DNA of 22,736 bases, from contig CALATK010000227.1 of NCBI GenBank assembly GCA_937891805.1, positions 1 through 22,736 on the forward strand, read 5' to 3'. The position numbers were made by a program, and so were the translations under genes. Below are positions 7,297-14,545 of this stretch, piece by piece (positions within the stretch are counted from its first letter, which is position 1; each line of letters begins with the position of its first letter). The DNA is from an uncultured Fibrobacter sp. Lineage in GTDB: Bacteria; Fibrobacterota; Fibrobacteria; Fibrobacterales; Fibrobacteraceae. The notes under the pieces were generated by a model that made no database searches, was not told where the DNA came from, and saw only the letters and a program-made list of their open reading frames with translations.

Positions 7297-9948
7297 CTAT
7301 TCCTCCGAAGAGTCGTCCTCCACCTGAACGCCTTCCACGTGGTCAAAGGTCTCCTTGGCCTCGGCGCTGTCCTGCTCGATGTCTTCCACGCTGGGGAGCG
7401 CGGTGGCATCCTGAACCACATCGCCTTCGCGGAGGCTGATGGCCTTCACGCCCTGGGCATTACGGCCCGTGAGGCGGATATCGGCGGCCTTGATGCGGAT
7501 CACCTGGCCTTCGCGGCTGGTAATGATCAAGTCGTAGTCGTCGGCGACGCTTTCCACGAACACGGCAGGACCGATCTTGTCGGTGACCTTCAGGTTGATA
7601 ACGCCCTTGCCGCCACGACGGGTAATGCGGTAAGTGCCGGGTTCGCTCCGCTTACCGAAACCGTTTTCGGTAATGGTCAGCACCTTGTTGCCAGCCTTGA
7701 GCCACAGGAGCGAAATCACCTCGTCGCCTTCGGCAAGCTTGATACCGCGCACGCCGTGGGTTCCACGACCCATGGGGCGGAAGCAGGTGATGGGGAACGT
7801 CAGGGCCTGGCCGTTTCGGGTGGCAAGCATCAGCAGGTCCTTCGGAATCGGGCGACCTTCAACATCTTCGGAACCGTCCTCACCTTCGGCCACTTCAGCT
7901 TCGGCAGTCTCGGCGGCCTGCTCCACGGCATCGTCAGCTTCGCTGGCATTCAATGAAGCCTTGTATTCCTCTTCGGTCATGCCCACCAGCTGCACCTTCA
8001 CCAGTTCGTCGTCTTCGTCCAGGCGGATGGCGTTCACGCCGGCCTTGCGGGGGCGGCTGAACAGGGTCAGGTCCATCTTGTTGATGATACCCTTCTTGGT
8101 GGCAAACACTAGGCAGAAGAACCCGCCGAACTTGCGCACCGGCACAATGGCCTGCACCTTTTCGCCTTCGGTAAGTCCCACGAAGTTGATGATGGGGCGG
8201 CCCTTTCCGTTGCGGGTGCCTTCGGGCAGGCGGTAAACCTTGGTCCAGTAGGCACGGCCCTTGTTGGTGAACACCAGCAAGTAGCTGTGGGTCGATGCCG
8301 TGAAAATCTGATCCACGTTGTCCTCGTCCTTGAGGGTCGCACCGATAATTCCCTTGCCACCGCGGTTCTGGGCCTTGAAGGTATCAATGGGCAGGCGCTT
8401 GATGTAGCCTTCCTTGCTCAGGGTAATCACCTGTTCCTCTTCGGCAATCAGGTCTTCGTAGTCCAGGTCATCTACAGAATCTTCGATGCTAGTGCGGCGT
8501 TCGTCGCCGAACTTGGCCACCACGGCATCCAGCTTTTCAAGCACGATGGCGATACGGCGTTCCCGCTTGGCGAGAATGTCCTTCAGGTCGGCCACGGTGG
8601 CGATAAGCTCGTTGTATTCCGCTTCCAACTTTTCCAAGTTCAGGCCGGTGAGCTGGGCAAGACGCATATCCACAATGGCCTGGGACTGAACATCATCCAG
8701 GTTGAAGCGGGCCTGCAGGTTCTGCTTCGCCACTTCCGTGGTCTTGCTGTTCTTGATAATCTGCACCACCTCGTCGATATTCTGGGTGGCAATGCGGAGT
8801 CCTTCGATAATGTGGAGGCGGGCTTCCGCCTTCTTCAGGTCGAACTGGGTGGCGCGGGTAATCACGTCCATGCGGTGGTCCACATAGACCTGAATCAGTT
8901 CCTTGAGGGTCAAGAGCTTGGGCAGGTTGTTCACCAGGGCCAGGTTGTAGATGCTGAAGGTGGTCTGCAGCTGGGTGTTCTTGTACAGGTTGTTCAGCAC
9001 CACTTCGGCAACGGCGTCACGACGAAGTTCAATCACAATCCGCATGCCTTCGCGGTTGGATTCGTCGCGGATGTCGGTAATGCCGTCCACACGCTTCTCG
9101 CGGACCAGTTCCGCAATCTTCTTGCAGAGTTCCGCCTTGTTCACCATGTAGGGAATCTCGGTCACCAGAATGCGGGGCTTGCCCTTGCTGTCGGTTTCCA
9201 CCTCGGTACGTGCGCGCACACGCACACGGCCGTGCCCTGTCAGGTAGGCGTCACGGATACCCGCACGTCCACAAATCACCGCCCCCGTGGGAAAATCCGG
9301 GCCCGTCACCAGCTGCAGCAGGTCCTCGTCGGGAATCTCGGGGTTCATAGCCACCGCATGGATGGCGTTCGCGATTTCACGCAGGTTGTGGGGAGCCATG
9401 GAGGTGGCCATACCCACGGCAATACCCGTGGTACCGTTCACCAGCATGTTGGGGAGCGCGGAGGGCAGCACCAGCGGCTCTTCCAGGGACTCGTCGTAGT
9501 TGGGGCCCATGTCCACGGTGTCCTTTTCCAGGTCCTCCAGCATCAGGGCGCCCAGGTTGTTCATCTTGGCTTCGGTGTAACGCATGGCGGCAGCGCCGTC
9601 ACCGTCGATAGAGCCGAAGTTACCCTGACCGAACACCAACGGGTAGCGCAGGGAGAAATCCTGGGCCATACGGACCAAGGTCTCATAAACAGCGGAGTCG
9701 CCATGGGGGTGGTACTTACCGATCACGTCACCCACAATACGGGCACTCTTGACTGTCGCCTTGTTGGGAACCACGCCCAACTTGTGCATGCTGAACATGA
9801 CGCGGCGGTGCACCGGCTTGAAACCGTCACGGGCATCGGGCAGGGCACGGGCCACAATCACGCTCATGGAGTAGCGCAAGTAGCAATCCTGCATGTCCTG
9901 TTCAATCAGGCTCTTGAACTGCGTTCCTGGTACCAATTCTTCTGACAT
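7297..9948 (-). CDS. gyrA: DNA gyrase subunit A
   Basis: This 883-residue cytoplasmic subunit breaks and rejoins DNA with GyrB to introduce negative supercoils. Visible are the N-terminal LRYSMSVIVARALPDARDG, the quinolone region HGDSAVYET with Ser85 and Glu89 (no typical resistance change at the Ser), and catalytic Tyr124 in AMRYTE. In the C-terminal DNA-wrapping domain, QNRGGKG at about 527-533 is a variant of the GyrA box, supporting GyrA over ParC. An acidic insertion (about 656-698, rich in E, D and A) interrupts that domain, and the protein ends in an acidic tail. AGAGGAAG lies about 5 nt before ATG 9948 and overlaps the surE stop, so gyrA is the second gene of a surE-gyrA unit. Confidence 0.95.
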   Translation of the reverse strand: MSEELVPGTQFKSLIEQDMQDCYLRYSMSVIVARALPDARDGFKPVHRRVMFSMHKLGVVPNKATVKSARIVGDVIGKYHPHGDSAVYETLVRMAQDFSLRYPLVFGQGNFGSIDGDGAAAMRYTEAKMNNLGALMLEDLEKDTVDMGPNYDESLEEPLVLPSALPNMLVNGTTGIAVGMATSMAPHNLREIANAIHAVAMNPEIPDEDLLQLVTGPDFPTGAVICGRAGIRDAYLTGHGRVRVRARTEVETDSKGKPRILVTEIPYMVNKAELCKKIAELVREKRVDGITDIRDESNREGMRIVIELRRDAVAEVVLNNLYKNTQLQTTFSIYNLALVNNLPKLLTLKELIQVYVDHRMDVITRATQFDLKKAEARLHIIEGLRIATQNIDEVVQIIKNSKTTEVAKQNLQARFNLDDVQSQAIVDMRLAQLTGLNLEKLEAEYNELIATVADLKDILAKRERRIAIVLEKLDAVVAKFGDERRTSIEDSVDDLDYEDLIAEEEQVITLSKEGYIKRLPIDTFKAQNRGGKGIIGATLKDEDNVDQIFTASTHSYLLVFTNKGRAYWTKVYRLPEGTRNGKGRPIINFVGLTEGEKVQAIVPVRKFGGFFCLVFATKKGIINKMDLTLFSRPRKAGVNAIRLDEDDELVKVQLVGMTEEEYKASLNASEADDAVEQAAETAEAEVAEGEDGSEDVEGRPIPKDLLMLATRNGQALTFPITCFRPMGRGTHGVRGIKLAEGDEVISLLWLKAGNKVLTITENGFGKRSEPGTYRITRRGGKGVINLKVTDKIGPAVFVESVADDYDLIITSREGQVIRIKAADIRLTGRNAQGVKAISLREGDVVQDATALPSVEDIEQDSAEAKETFDHVEGVQVEDDSSEE

Positions 9949-9960
9949 TCGATCTTCCTC

Positions 9961-10782
9961 TTAGTGGTTGGTGGTTTCCACCAACATCTCGTTTATTACT
10001 TTCAAACTTTCTTCGTCCGTCTGGTCTATGCGGTGGGGCGTGACGGTGGCATAGCCCTGTTCCAGCAGGTAGTCGTCACTATCCTCGGGCTGCTCGTTCC
10101 ACAACTTTTCACCGTCCAGCTGCCACAGGCCATTCTCGTGACCGTAGTGGTCCGTAAACATTCCAACGGCCATCTTCGCTGCCCTGAACCCCTTGAAGGT
10201 TTCGACGGTAGCCTTTGGAAAATTCACGTTCCAGAAAACGCCCTTGGGAATTGCCCCGTAAAGACGCTCCTTCACCACCTTCGCGGCAAAATCCGCCGCC
10301 GTCTGCAGCAATTCCGCACCTGTCCCCCGGAGTGAAAGGGCAATACCCGGCACCCCCCAGAGAGCAGATTCGCGGGCTCCGGCCACGGTCCCCGAATAAA
10401 GGGACGACACCCCGGAATTCTCACCCACGTTCACTCCCGAAAAACACACGTCAAAGGCCCCTGCCAAAGGCCCTGGACCTGCCCCCTCGGTAGAAAGTCC
10501 GTAAAGGGCGAAATGCCCCAGGGCAAACTTCACGCAATCGGCCGGCGTTCCGTCCATGGAATAGGCCCTGGCAGAACCAGCCGCCTCCCCCAGGTCCACC
10601 GCCTTCAGCGAAAGCCCGCGACGCACCGTAAAGGCGTGAGAAACCCCGCTCTGCTCATGCTCCGGAGCAAAGACGAACACATCCCCGTAAGGGGAAAGCG
10701 CTCTCGCCAAAGCACAAATATTCTCGCTCTGAACACCGTCGTCGTTGGTGATCAGAATGCGGGGTTTCGGGGTATCTTGCAT
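9961..10782 (-). CDS. surE: 5'/3'-nucleotidase SurE
   Basis: This 273-residue metal-dependent phosphatase dephosphorylates nucleoside monophosphates (and polyphosphate in some species), linked to stress survival and nucleotide salvage. Motifs fit the family: ITNDDG with Asp14/Asp15, Ser45 in EQSGVSHAF, MDGTPADCVKFAL, and SGVNVGEN at 115-122 with the metal-binding Asn118. Length is close to the usual 250-270. ATG 10782 has a TATCTT box ending 9 nt upstream and no clear Shine-Dalgarno. gyrA follows after 12 nt, which is an unusual partner. It is divergent from the methyltransferase gene across 140 bp that contain GC-rich hairpins. Confidence 0.93.
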   Translation of the reverse strand: MQDTPKPRILITNDDGVQSENICALARALSPYGDVFVFAPEHEQSGVSHAFTVRRGLSLKAVDLGEAAGSARAYSMDGTPADCVKFALGHFALYGLSTEGAGPGPLAGAFDVCFSGVNVGENSGVSSLYSGTVAGARESALWGVPGIALSLRGTGAELLQTAADFAAKVVKERLYGAIPKGVFWNVNFPKATVETFKGFRAAKMAVGMFTDHYGHENGLWQLDGEKLWNEQPEDSDDYLLEQGYATVTPHRIDQTDEESLKVINEMLVETTNH

Positions 10783-10791
10783 GCACCCTAA

Positions 10792-10797
10792 AAGATA
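10792..10797 (-). promoter_or_regulatory. surE -10-like box TATCTT, extended by TGC
   Basis: On the - strand TTTGC-TATCTT ends 9 nt before the surE ATG. The TGC just upstream resembles an extended -10; no good -35 is seen. It implies a very short or absent 5' leader. Confidence 0.4.
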
Positions 10798-10814
10798 GCA
10801 AATTTTACCTCAAA

Positions 10815-10905
10815 AGGGGGAAAAATCCCCCTGGTTCACACGCGCTTCCGCTTGTTGTTCACCACCCCCTTGAGCGGGGGCTTGCCCCCGCAACGCCCCC
10901 ACCGA
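10815..10905. other. GC-rich hairpins between surE and the methyltransferase gene
   Basis: GGGGG-AAAAAT-CCCCC (about 10816-10831) and GCGGGGGC-TTG-CCCCCGC (about 10874-10892) lie in the divergent intergenic region. Neither has a long T run in a useful position. They may be small repeats or protein sites; nothing else is seen there. Confidence 0.4.
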
Positions 10906-10910
10906 AAAAC

Positions 10911-10916
10911 TATCTT
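10911..10916 (+). promoter_or_regulatory. -10-like box TATCTT of the methyltransferase gene
   Basis: TATCTT ends 6 nt before ATG 10923. This placement argues against the TTG at 10917 as start, because transcription would begin at or after it. No convincing -35 is visible. Confidence 0.4.
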
Positions 10917-10922
10917 TTGGAC

Positions 10923-11672
10923 ATGTACACGGAACCGAAATTTTTGGCCATGAAGGACAAGTCCAAGGCCAAGCGGATGGCCGAACTCCTGCGGGTCATC
11001 ATCTTGCAGCTGGGCGACGACGTGCCCCGCGCCAGGCGGGAATTCGAGACCTACGCCGGCTGGATGAAACTGCCCGAAGGAGAACGCCTAGTAGGCAAGA
11101 ACCAGGCCCAGATGATTGACCTGTACAAGACCTTCCGCACGCGGGCGGGCCTCGGGTTCGAACGGGATGTTTACCTGGAGCAGGAACCGGGGGACCGCGA
11201 AACTCCGAACGAGAAGCCCATCCCCTTCGCCGTGCTGGTGCACAACCTGCGGAGCGCCTTCAACGTAGGCTCCATCATCAGGAGCACGGACTGCTTCGGC
11301 CTCGAAGGAGTCCACCTGAGTGGCTACAGTTGCGGCCCCGACCACGTGACGGTAAAAAGTGCCGCCCGGGGCTGTCAGGAATGGATTCCCATCAAGCGCT
11401 GGGAAAGCCCCATGGACTGTATCAAGTGGCACAAGGAAAACGGCTACGAAATCATCGCGCTTGAAACCGGCGAAGACATTCCTAGCATTACCGAGGTGAA
11501 ATGGCCCGAAAAGGGGCTCATCATCCTCGGGAACGAGGAGCTGGGAATCGCCCCTGAACTCATGGAACAGGCCACCCTGAAAGTCACAATCCCCATGGCA
11601 GGGCGCAAGGCCAGCATGAACGTGGCAGGAGCATTCGCCATCATGGCGTTCTGCTTGAGGAACAGAAATTGA
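10923..11672 (+). CDS. TrmH/SpoU-family RNA 2'-O-methyltransferase
   Basis: This 249-residue cytoplasmic SPOUT methyltransferase is predicted to transfer methyl from S-adenosylmethionine to a ribose 2'-OH in tRNA or rRNA; the target nucleotide cannot be told from sequence. The three SPOUT motifs are present in the C-terminal half: NVGSIIRSTDCFG (motif 1, Asn and Arg), ILGNEELGIA (motif 2) and IPMAGRKASMNVAGAFAI (motif 3, Ser-Met-Asn-Val in place of Ser-Leu-Asn-Val). The N-terminal ~100 residues are a helical, charged extension. ATG 10923 is preferred over an in-frame TTG at 10917. The last 42 bp are repeated imperfectly at 13238-13279 beyond an AbiE-type cassette, so the 3' end may have been replaced or duplicated. 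Confidence 0.88.
   Translation: MYTEPKFLAMKDKSKAKRMAELLRVIILQLGDDVPRARREFETYAGWMKLPEGERLVGKNQAQMIDLYKTFRTRAGLGFERDVYLEQEPGDRETPNEKPIPFAVLVHNLRSAFNVGSIIRSTDCFGLEGVHLSGYSCGPDHVTVKSAARGCQEWIPIKRWESPMDCIKWHKENGYEIIALETGEDIPSITEVKWPEKGLIILGNEELGIAPELMEQATLKVTIPMAGRKASMNVAGAFAIMAFCLRNRN
11631..11672 (+). repeat. Direct repeat, left copy: 3' end of the methyltransferase gene
   Basis: This 42-bp tail, ending GGAACAGAAATTGA, matches 13238-13279 at 35 of 42 positions with no gaps; the last 14 bp are identical. It encodes AFAIMAFCLRNRN and a stop. The two copies bracket the AbiE-type pair. Confidence 0.8.
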
Positions 11673-11734
11673 TTTCTCGGTGGAAACTCTTTTTTTAATG
11701 CACTGTTCTTGTAGTCGTCGGCAGAAAAAATCCA

Positions 11735-12520
11735 TTACAGCCAATTTTCTACAAATTCCTTAAACTGCAGGATTTTTTCGCTAGAATGGGCATTGAACAG
11801 CAAGTGTTCGAAATCCCGCTTTTTCATGTTCAGGTCAACACTGTCTGCCACCTTCAAAAGTTCGCTTTTCAAGTGAGCTCTGTCCTTGATGCCATTACTC
11901 TTTTGCAGGAAATCGATGTTGGGTTCTGTTTGCGGCAAAAGGAACATAGTGTCATAAAAATCCCGTCCCTTGCCACGGGACAAAAGCGCAGAAATTTTCA
12001 TTGAACAAAGAATGTCATCAGGAGGGACCTGCAACGGGAAAAAGAATCCACATCCGCTCACGTTTACCATCTGAGGCTTGTATCCAACGCCCTGATCTTC
12101 GGCTTCAATCTTCACCAGCAAACGTTCTTCCCTATGGCCACTCAGTTTCAGCGTAAAACGCAGTTCTGGGAAATAGATGCTTCGCCGGAAAGCCGTTATC
12201 CTTTCGCTTTCCTTCTGTTTGACAACCGCATTCAATCCATTCCCTTGCAGGTAACGGATTATGTTGTCTGTAAGCAAAGTAAAATCTCCCCTAGTAAGAT
12301 CTTTGCAGTCAAAATCCAGGTCTTCGGAAAAACGGTCAATTTTCTTGATTAGTCGAAGATTCGTACCTCCGATAAATGACAAGCGGCGTACATACTCCGA
12401 ACTGGAGATGTAGTCCAGAATCATAAGCAGCAAATACTCCTTGAGCATCTGCTTTGCAAACAAAGAATTACTCGCAATCTGCGGCGGGAAGAAATTTTTG
12501 ATGTAGTCCAAATCAACCAT
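11735..12520 (-). CDS. AbiEii-type nucleotidyltransferase toxin
   Basis: This 261-residue protein fits the AbiEii/AbiGii toxin family, DNA polymerase beta-like nucleotidyltransferases of type IV toxin-antitoxin or abortive-infection systems; family members modify RNA such as tRNA. Motifs: FIGGTNLRL, then RFSEDLDFD (the GG...DLDFD catalytic signature), and a later MKISALLSRGKGRDFYD, the usual K-x-RDFYD helix. The DxD-like acidic pair and Ser are intact, so it may be active. ATG 12520 overlaps the upstream antitoxin stop by 8 nt, with GAGG 4 nt upstream, pointing to translational coupling. Codon use is more AT-rich than neighbours, consistent with transfer. The target is unknown. Confidence 0.85.
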   Translation of the reverse strand: MVDLDYIKNFFPPQIASNSLFAKQMLKEYLLLMILDYISSSEYVRRLSFIGGTNLRLIKKIDRFSEDLDFDCKDLTRGDFTLLTDNIIRYLQGNGLNAVVKQKESERITAFRRSIYFPELRFTLKLSGHREERLLVKIEAEDQGVGYKPQMVNVSGCGFFFPLQVPPDDILCSMKISALLSRGKGRDFYDTMFLLPQTEPNIDFLQKSNGIKDRAHLKSELLKVADSVDLNMKKRDFEHLLFNAHSSEKILQFKEFVENWL

Positions 12521-13139
12521 ACAGCCTCAACAAATCTTTAACGCGCCTATTCAGCGCCTTGCTTGCAAACTTTTCCAGATAGCCTCCCAACCTTTCACGG
12601 TCAAGCGAATCCGTCATGAAATCTTCATCGAGACGAAGTGACTCAAAGTCTTCTTGCGTCTTATAAAACGGGTTCAAATACAAAAAATCCAGCAGAGCCT
12701 TTTCGGGTGTCGCCATCAAGAAATACTGACCGTTTGCCGACGGATGCTCTATAGGGTACGGCGCATAGCCAAAAAACAATGACGGCTTTAGGTTCTGGTA
12801 AACGAACTGCCCCCAGCCATTTTCAAATGAGGCCGTCTTTAACGATGTCACGCAGGTTAGCTGCACCACGGTCTCAGGAATCATCCCGTAGAACGCAAGG
12901 GCATACTGGAGCGAGATGTAAGAAGGCTTGTAAATTTTGTTGGCAGAAAGCCTCACAAAATCAGGATTTTCCCCGAACTCCGGAAAAGAAAACCACCCCC
13001 GACGAAGCCGTACAATGTACCCTTGTCTCAGCCACCGAGTCAGGTTCATCTGGCTGAAATCAGGATACTTCGCAAACACCTGGTTTGTCGTTAAGCACAC
13101 CAACGGGAAAAAGGTTTCTTTAAACTGCAAAAAATTCAT
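12513..13139 (-). CDS. AbiEi-type antitoxin / transcriptional regulator
   Basis: This 208-residue partner lies just upstream of the AbiEii-type toxin and overlaps it by 8 nt. The N-terminal ~60 residues form a winged-helix-like segment (TTNQVFAKYPDFSQMNLTRW, then GYIVRLRRGWFSF), as in AbiEi antitoxins that repress their own promoter. The rest matches the C-terminal antitoxin region in layout (ISLQYALAFYGMIPE, then TPEKALLDFLY). ATG 13139 is chosen; an in-frame TTG at 13160 is too close to the TATATT box. The start lacks a clear Shine-Dalgarno but is preceded by an A-rich tract. Assignment rests on gene order and motifs rather than strong similarity along the whole length. Confidence 0.8.
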   Translation of the reverse strand: MNFLQFKETFFPLVCLTTNQVFAKYPDFSQMNLTRWLRQGYIVRLRRGWFSFPEFGENPDFVRLSANKIYKPSYISLQYALAFYGMIPETVVQLTCVTSLKTASFENGWGQFVYQNLKPSLFFGYAPYPIEHPSANGQYFLMATPEKALLDFLYLNPFYKTQEDFESLRLDEDFMTDSLDRERLGGYLEKFASKALNRRVKDLLRLYG

Positions 13140-13158
13140 TTTATTTCTTTTGATACAC

Positions 13159-13173
13159 AAATATATATAATTT
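13159..13173 (-). promoter_or_regulatory. Probable promoter -10 of the AbiE-type pair
   Basis: On the - strand TTATATATATTTGTG lies about 20 nt before ATG 13139. AbiEi antitoxins usually bind inverted repeats here; none was clearly seen. The region is very AT-rich. Confidence 0.4.
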
Positions 13174-13237
13174 TAGAAATAAAATCAATGTTTTCACGTA
13201 AAAAAGCAGCCTGGACCTCGTCAGAACGATTAACGAA

Positions 13238-13279
13238 GCATTCGTCATCATGGCATTCTCGCTCCGGAACAGAAATTGA
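13238..13279 (+). repeat. Direct repeat, right copy: remnant of a methyltransferase 3' end
   Basis: It matches 11631-11672 at 35 of 42 positions. In the same frame it reads AFVIMAFSLRNRN and a TGA stop. Three of the five changed codons are synonymous, as expected if this copy evolved as coding DNA. Upstream of 13238 the match to the methyltransferase gene fades. The repeat ends directly before a TATATT box. Confidence 0.75.
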
Positions 13280-13280
13280 C

Positions 13281-13286
13281 TATATT
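13281..13286 (+). promoter_or_regulatory. -10-like TATATT of the small membrane protein gene
   Basis: TATATT follows the repeat remnant by one base and lies 28 nt before ATG 13315, leaving space for the AGGAGG site. A -35 would fall inside the repeat; none close to consensus was found. Confidence 0.4.
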
Positions 13287-13314
13287 GGAAAAAGAATTCC
13301 AGCAGGAGGAGCCT

Positions 13315-13491
13315 ATGGCAAATAACGAAATCCAAACAACTGTGGAACGCGCCCCCATCAGCGAAACGGCACTGACCAAGAAACTGCTGGACTTCTATTC
13401 CTTCATTTTGTGCGTCCTCTGCGCCACCTGGCTCATCAAGACTTTTATCGAGCGCAAGTATCCGAAGCAAGACGACAAAAAGCAGGACTAG
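13315..13491 (+). CDS. Small single-pass membrane protein (58 residues)
   Basis: A short polar N-terminus (about 28 residues) is followed by one hydrophobic segment (FYSFILCVLCATWLIKTFI) and a basic, charged tail ending KQDDKKQD. AGGAGG at 13304-13309 lies 5 nt before ATG 13315, a strong start. No known family is recognised and no function is assigned. It is convergent with the second FISUMP gene, whose stop lies only 9 nt away, and the two stop codons sit in one palindrome. It may originally have followed the methyltransferase gene directly, before the AbiE-type cassette arrived (inference from the repeat remnant). Confidence 0.75.
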   Translation: MANNEIQTTVERAPISETALTKKLLDFYSFILCVLCATWLIKTFIERKYPKQDDKKQD

Positions 13492-13508
13492 GGTGTTACG
13501 CTAGTCCT
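13484..13508. terminator. Palindrome spanning two convergent stop codons
   Basis: AGGACTAG (13484-13491), 9-nt loop, CTAGTCCT (13501-13508). The left arm contains the TAG of the small membrane protein and the right arm the stop of the FISUMP gene. It has no T run, so a terminator role is only possible. Confidence 0.45.
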
Positions 13509-14220
13509 TGAGGCAACGGACAGAGAGGCCACAGTCCCCATCCCAGTCTATTATAAGCAAAGGGTCACCCGTCAAAAAAATACCATACGCTACATCGCTA
13601 CCATGCTCTGTAGAACTCCAAAAAGACGCATTGTAGCCGCCGTTCAAGAATTCCGCATCGCTACCATCCGCTTCGATGCGCCAGTAACCACCGGGGAGTG
13701 CCGAGAAAGAATAGTCATCCGTACCATTCAGGCTACTATAGTTAAAGTCTTTCCACCCACTAGTGGTCGCCAACTTGGTGCCTGCAACATCCTCGCCACC
13801 GACAAACTCAATTAAGGTTTCGAATTCCCCCTTGCTGGGCAGGTGCCAGCCTGCAGGACAAGCCTCCGTCGCCGTTTTCCAAATGTACAGCTGACCATAC
13901 TTGGCGCAGTTGGCTTCCTCTTCTTCATAGCAGAAACTGTCCTCCAGTTTGTAGTTCAAATTCTCAGCCATCCACTCCTGGTCGCCAATCTTGACGGTTC
14001 TGTAGGTCTGTCCATCGCGTTCGTCAGTCAATGTTCCCATAACAACGGACACATCGGGTTTTACGCTGCTGGAAGAAGGAGCTTTCTCATTGCTCGATTC
14101 TGGAGAAGGCTTCGAGAAACCCGGCGGAAGTTCGCTACTCACTTCGGTTCCCGATTCGCTACTGCAGGCAACAAGTGCCGCCATCGCGGCAATAGAAAGT
14201 ACAGGACACAGTTTCCGCAT
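13501..14220 (-). CDS. FISUMP-domain lipoprotein
   Basis: This 239-residue probable envelope lipoprotein starts with a basic residue, a hydrophobic stretch and a lipobox ending MAALVAC, followed by a Ser/Glu/Pro-rich spacer to about residue 60. The remainder is a FISUMP domain: DGQTYRTVKIGDQEWMAENL, CPAGWHLPSKGEFETL, DDYSFSALPGGYW, FWSSTEHG and the terminal LSVRCLKD. It is shorter than the 636-1727 protein and lacks the Cys-rich units. ATG 14220 follows AGAGG by about 5 nt; an upstream GTG at 14226 is rejected. Function is unknown; the paralogues may be variants of a surface family. Confidence 0.85.
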   Translation of the reverse strand: MRKLCPVLSIAAMAALVACSSESGTEVSSELPPGFSKPSPESSNEKAPSSSSVKPDVSVVMGTLTDERDGQTYRTVKIGDQEWMAENLNYKLEDSFCYEEEEANCAKYGQLYIWKTATEACPAGWHLPSKGEFETLIEFVGGEDVAGTKLATTSGWKDFNYSSLNGTDDYSFSALPGGYWRIEADGSDAEFLNGGYNASFWSSTEHGSDVAYGIFLTGDPLLIIDWDGDCGLSVRCLKD

Positions 14221-14250
14221 ATCCACCTCTCAAAGAAGTTTCCATCGCTT

Positions 14251-14279
14251 AATCTATATAAAAGCCTTCAGGAATGCAA
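14251..14279 (-). promoter_or_regulatory. Promoter of the second FISUMP gene
   Basis: On the - strand TTGCAT (14279-14274), N17, TAGATT (14256-14251), about 30 nt before ATG 14220. Spacing is optimal and the -35 is close to the TTGCAC found before recA and the 21222 lipoprotein. Confidence 0.6.
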
Positions 14280-14320
14280 ATACGAGGGCAAAAAAAGGGG
14301 CTATAATGCTAAATAACCTT

Positions 14321-14545
14321 TCAAGGAAACTCGCAGGGACTAACAGTCACAAGAGTTTCCGCCTGCGGTAAATTTTCATACCTACAGAAGTAGGCCTTGC
14401 CATCAGTTGTACCTGTAAAACCATAGCCATCGCTTATTTTTTGACCGAGATGTGTACTTCCCAAGAGAGCAGTCGAATGAAATGAATCTGCGAGCGAGGG
14501 ATGTACACATCGAGGGAAAGATTTATTAAATAGAGCTAGAATCAC
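14321..14545 (-). CDS. Doubtful 74-residue ORF overlapping the MATE gene stop
   Basis: A GTG start overlaps the MATE TGA in a GTGA arrangement typical of coupled genes, and the frame stays open for 74 codons to a TGA at 14321. The product (for example HLGQKISDGYGFTGTTDG) matches no family I know and has no signal peptide or membrane segment. There is no Shine-Dalgarno at the end of the MATE gene. It fills most of the 321-bp gap 14221-14541, which otherwise holds only the FISUMP promoter. It could be a small real gene, a remnant or a chance frame. Confidence 0.25.
   Translation of the reverse strand: MILALFNKSFPRCVHPSLADSFHSTALLGSTHLGQKISDGYGFTGTTDGKAYFCRYENLPQAETLVTVSPCEFP

Noticed and set aside
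8287..9945. 552-residue open frame antisense to gyrA
   Set aside because: Shadow of gyrA codon bias; no family resemblance.
10917..10922. TTG start for the methyltransferase gene
   Set aside because: It directly follows the TATCTT box, so it would not be in the transcript; ATG 10923 fits better.
13140..13160. TTG start for the AbiEi-type gene
   Set aside because: Too close to the TATATT box; ATG 13139 fits.
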